Below are positions 8,350 through 9,860 of a stretch of DNA of 9,860 nucleotides, piece after piece. Source of the stretch: Akkermansiaceae bacterium (GTDB taxonomy: Bacteria; Verrucomicrobiota; Verrucomicrobiia; Verrucomicrobiales; Akkermansiaceae). Made by a program: the position numbers and the translations under genes. Every line of letters begins with the position of its first letter. The first letter of the stretch is position 1. A model generated the notes under the pieces. It searched no databases, was not told the origin of the DNA, and was given only the letters and a program-made list of their open reading frames with translations. Location: NCBI GenBank assembly GCA_023300065.1, contig JALZWJ010000051.1:1-9860 (forward strand), written 5' to 3'.

Positions 8350-8420
8350 GGCTCAAAAAAAGGCCGGAGTTATTAAAAAACGGGACCACAGATTGGCCAC
8401 GCGATCGGGATGGCTCAAAA
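8348..8420. repeat. exact 11-bp direct repeat around the outer-membrane-factor start
   Basis: ATGGCTCAAAA occurs at 8348-8358 and again at 8410-8420. On the minus strand each copy reads TTTTGAGCCAT. The first-transcribed copy is the 3' arm of a hairpin, and the second touches the ATG of the outer-membrane-factor gene. Both are directly visible. Any regulatory meaning is inference. Confidence 0.5.
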
Positions 8421-8439
8421 GCGGTAAAGACCGCTGAGC
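8413..8439 (-). promoter_or_regulatory. bulged hairpin in the leader of the efflux genes
   Basis: Read on the minus strand, GCTCA-GCGGT, loop CTTT, ACCGC, bulge TTT, TGAGC can fold into a ten-pair stem with a 3-nt bulge on the 3' side. It lies 12 nt after the leader gene's stop codon and 63 nt before the outer-membrane-factor ATG. The T-run after the inner stem is only four bases and is interrupted, so it is a weak terminator at most. A role as attenuator, mRNA-stability element or processing site between the leader gene and the pump genes is possible. Confidence 0.4.
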
Positions 8440-8451
8440 AGGAAACGAGAA

Positions 8452-8850
8452 TCAGAGCCTCAACGCAGCATCACGCCGAAAGATCGGCACATCAGGCGGA
8501 GGCGGATTCACAGAAGTGATCACAGAAACAAACGGAGCATTTTCAGAAAAGACCGGGCGCAGAACGAGCTCGATGTCATCCGGAACCAGCGCAATCGGAG
8601 GAGCGGTCATCATCAACGGGCTCCATTGAAAATCACCGGGGTCCACCGTTACAAATTCATGCTCTTCCTCGCAAGGAACCTCGACCAAATCTGGCGCATG
8701 TTGGCAACCATGATCACAAGTCGTCTCGACCACGTGCTCCCCCAAAAAGACCTCACCCTCAGCCGCACAATACCCGAGCACAGGAGAGTGCAGCCCGATG
8801 ACTAAAGCCATGACTGTGAGAAAAAAAGAGGCTGTGATCTTTCTTAACAC
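8452..8850 (-). CDS. small secreted Cys/His/acidic protein heading the metal-efflux operon
   Basis: I do not recognise a named family. The frame stays open far upstream, but the best start is GTG at 8850. It gives VLRKITASFFLTVMALVIGL...GYCAA, a basic N-region plus hydrophobic core and an Ala cleavage region near residue 30, a good Sec signal. The mature part (about 102 residues) has a ligand cluster: C45, H47, C49, H51, C60 and H64 among many Glu/Asp. It then becomes Pro-rich (PPPPD, 116-120) and ends IFRRDAALRL. A metal-binding or metal-sensing periplasmic role is inferred from this cluster and from its place as first gene before the outer-membrane-factor, adaptor and pump genes, as CzcI-type small proteins sit in Czc operons. 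Longer starts (ATG 8943 or 8979) would bury the signal, and the longest would run into the divergent gene. ATG 8811 would remove the basic N-region. Confidence 0.68.
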   Translation of the reverse strand: MLRKITASFFLTVMALVIGLHSPVLGYCAAEGEVFLGEHVVETTCDHGCQHAPDLVEVPCEEEHEFVTVDPGDFQWSPLMMTAPPIALVPDDIELVLRPVFSENAPFVSVITSVNPPPPDVPIFRRDAALRL

Positions 8851-8857
8851 TTCCCAG

Positions 8858-8885
8858 TGCTTAACAGAAAACCACGATCCGTCAA
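8858..8885 (-). promoter_or_regulatory. candidate sigma70-like promoter for the metal-efflux operon
   Basis: On the minus strand TTGACG (8885-8880) is followed after 16 bp by TAAGCA (8863-8858). The -35 is 5/6 to consensus, while the -10 is poor. The -10 ends 7 nt before the GTG chosen for the leader protein, so the transcript would be leaderless or nearly so. No clear MerR-type 19/20-bp spacer or dyad operator is seen. Confidence 0.35.
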
Positions 8886-8930
8886 CCCACGGCCCAGTGA
8901 AACAATCCCCCCCTCCCGCAAAAATCCCAG

Positions 8931-8958
8931 TTGCAGCTTTCATGATCCACGACACAAT
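8931..8958 (+). promoter_or_regulatory. candidate promoter for the flavin-reductase-like gene
   Basis: TTGCAG (8931-8936), a 16-bp spacer and CACAAT (8953-8958) resemble a weak sigma70-type promoter (3/6 and 4/6 to consensus). The -10 ends 7 nt before the ATG at 8966, again predicting an almost leaderless transcript. Matches this weak can arise by chance. Confidence 0.25.
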
Positions 8959-8965
8959 CTGCCCA

Positions 8966-9565
8966 ATGATTTTTGACATGGACTCACTCTCCCCCGGAGA
9001 TCGATACCGCATCCTCGCCTCCTTAGTCACCCCCCGCCCCATCGCCTGGATCACCAGCTGCGACCGGGATGGGCGGCCCAATACCGCGCCATTTTCTTTC
9101 TTCAACGTCTTTGGCTCCAATCCCCCCATCGTAGCCTTCGCCCCCGGTAATAAAGACCGTCACACCCCGAAAGATACCGCCCGTAACATCCGCGAAACCG
9201 GCGACTTCGTGGTCCACATGGTTGATGAGCCCCTCAGCCAAATCATGGTCGCCACCTCCGCCTCCCTCCCCCACGGCACCGATGAGCTCGCCCAACACAA
9301 ACTCACCACCACCCCCCCCGAAAAAATCTCCGTCCCCCGTATTATTGAGGCCCCCGTCGCCCTCGAATGCACCCGCCACTCCACTCTTGAAATCGGGGAT
9401 AACCGCCTCATCATCGGCATCGTGCACACCGTTCATGTTCGCGATGGACTCATGGATGAAAAAGGCTACCTCGACAACGACCAATACCACCCGCTCGCCC
9501 GCATGGCCTCGCCCGATTGGTACGCACGCACCGCCGACCAATTCGAAATCCCCCGCCCCCATTAG
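8966..9565 (+). CDS. flavin reductase-like FMN-binding split-barrel protein
   Basis: This 199-residue protein belongs to the flavin reductase-like domain family (DIM6/NTAB type), whose members bind FMN in a split beta-barrel and are usually oxidoreductases of unknown substrate. Recognisable blocks are LSPGDRYRILASLVTPRPIAWITS (8-31), the FMN-binding NTAPFSFFNVFGSNPPIVAF (39-58), KDTARNIRETGDFVVHMV (69-86) and the C-terminal LIIGIVHTVHVRDG...YHPLARMASPDWYA (148-187). ATG 8966 is chosen because MIFDMDSLSPGDRY matches the usual family start. ATG 8942 or 8978 remain possible, and no Shine-Dalgarno separates them. It is transcribed away from the metal-efflux operon, 115 bp from the leader gene, with no clear functional tie to it. 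The reading strand is very C-rich, including a run of eight C at 9312-9319 followed closely by six A, with the frame intact across it. Confidence 0.9.
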   Translation: MIFDMDSLSPGDRYRILASLVTPRPIAWITSCDRDGRPNTAPFSFFNVFGSNPPIVAFAPGNKDRHTPKDTARNIRETGDFVVHMVDEPLSQIMVATSASLPHGTDELAQHKLTTTPPEKISVPRIIEAPVALECTRHSTLEIGDNRLIIGIVHTVHVRDGLMDEKGYLDNDQYHPLARMASPDWYARTADQFEIPRPH

Positions 9566-9623
9566 CGCCCCTCAACCACGCCCATTCGTCCATTATTCAA
9601 TCCTTCACTTCTCTCGTTAAAAC

Positions 9624-9860
9624 ATGCTCCTCTCATATCATACTCTCGGCTCCGAAACATCGGCGCCCCTGGTCTTCCTTCACGGCCTCGGGGCTGGCGC
9701 AGCACAGACCACCTCCGGCCTGCCTCATCTCGAAAACACCCACCTCATCGCCCCCGACCTCCCTGGCCACGGTGACTCCATGGACTTCGACCCCGCCACC
9801 TTCTCGTTCGACTCCTTCGCTGACCACGTCATCGCCCTCATGGATCACCTCGGCATTGAG
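9624..9860 (+). CDS. alpha/beta hydrolase, N-terminal part (runs off window)
   Basis: The first 79 codons of an alpha/beta-hydrolase-fold protein lie in the window, and the gene continues past the right edge. It shows the beta-strand and oxyanion-hole segment PLVFLHGLGAG (15-25) and the LIAPDLPGHGDS block (41-52), followed by the helix before the nucleophile (SFADHVIALMDHLGI). The expected GxSxG nucleophile elbow lies just beyond the edge. The usual family members are esterases, lipases, or C-C or haloperoxidase-type enzymes of about 250-280 residues, so the substrate cannot be told. It begins 58 bp after the flavin-reductase-like gene on the same strand. No terminator is seen in that gap, so the two may be cotranscribed. 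No Shine-Dalgarno is evident. Confidence 0.87.
   Translation, partial: MLLSYHTLGSETSAPLVFLHGLGAGAAQTTSGLPHLENTHLIAPDLPGHGDSMDFDPATFSFDSFADHVIALMDHLGIE

Noticed and set aside
8851..8965. MerR- or CopY-type operator in the divergent region
   Set aside because: I saw only loose direct CCACG copies (8872, 8887, 8947) and no convincing dyad or long-spacer promoter. No regulator gene is in the window to pair with it.
8851..9129. N-terminal extension of the minus-strand leader ORF up to an ATG at 9129
   Set aside because: It would overlap the well-supported flavin-reductase-like gene by about 160 bp, and it would place the clear signal peptide in the middle of the protein.
9023..9562. 179-codon minus-strand frame rich in Gly, Glu and Asp
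   Set aside because: It is antisense to the flavin-reductase-like gene. Its Gly/Asp/Val repeats are what the C-rich coding strand gives when read backwards, and no family motif is visible.
9222..9620. 132-codon plus-strand frame, very Pro/Ser/Thr-rich
   Set aside because: It is a shifted frame of the flavin-reductase-like gene produced by C-runs. The composition is low complexity and the true frame has clear family blocks.

Overview
The window looks like chromosomal DNA of a Gram-negative, lipid A-making bacterium of moderately high G+C. The long LpxK form, the Cys/His-rich helper proteins and the weak Shine-Dalgarno signals fit Verrucomicrobiota best. That placement is inferred from memory of family features, not from a search, and is held at low to moderate confidence.

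Layout. Seven genes lie head to tail on the minus strand, from about 8850 down to 1. Two genes lie on the plus strand from 8966 to the right edge. In order of minus-strand transcription they are: a small secreted Cys/His protein (8850-8452), a TolC/CzcC-type outer-membrane factor (8349-7054), a CzcB/CusB-type periplasmic adaptor (7057-5963), a CzcA/CusA-type HME-RND metal pump (5963-2826), a His-rich exported protein (2799-2272), lpxK (2254-1037) and moaA (989 to the left edge, lacking only its last base or so plus the stop). The three efflux genes overlap by ATGA (outer-membrane factor/adaptor) and TGATG (adaptor/pump), so their translation is almost certainly coupled. The other gaps in the series are 17 to 102 bp. 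Divergently, a flavin-reductase-like FMN-binding protein (8966-9565) is followed by the start of an alpha/beta hydrolase (9624 to the right edge).

How the genes fit together. The pump, adaptor and outer-membrane factor would form a tripartite transenvelope metal exporter. Three periplasm-facing parts carry metal-ligand clusters: the leader protein (four Cys, several His), the adaptor (a His-containing linker before an unusual C-terminal transmembrane helix) and the His-rich protein (His/Asp tails at both ends plus CxxC and CxC). The pump's helix-4 motif has a DDA core instead of the DGA core of Zn/Co/Ni pumps or the DAA core of Cu/Ag pumps, so its substrate cannot be named from sequence. No metal-responsive regulator is in the window.

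Regulatory DNA. The 115-bp divergent gap holds one candidate sigma70-like promoter for each direction, each ending 7 nt before the chosen start codon. The 102-bp gap between the leader gene and the outer-membrane-factor gene holds a bulged hairpin. One arm of it is repeated exactly at the downstream start codon, which would allow an alternative pairing. No tRNA, rRNA, CRISPR array, insertion sequence or attachment site was seen, and no gene-free stretch exceeds about 115 bp.
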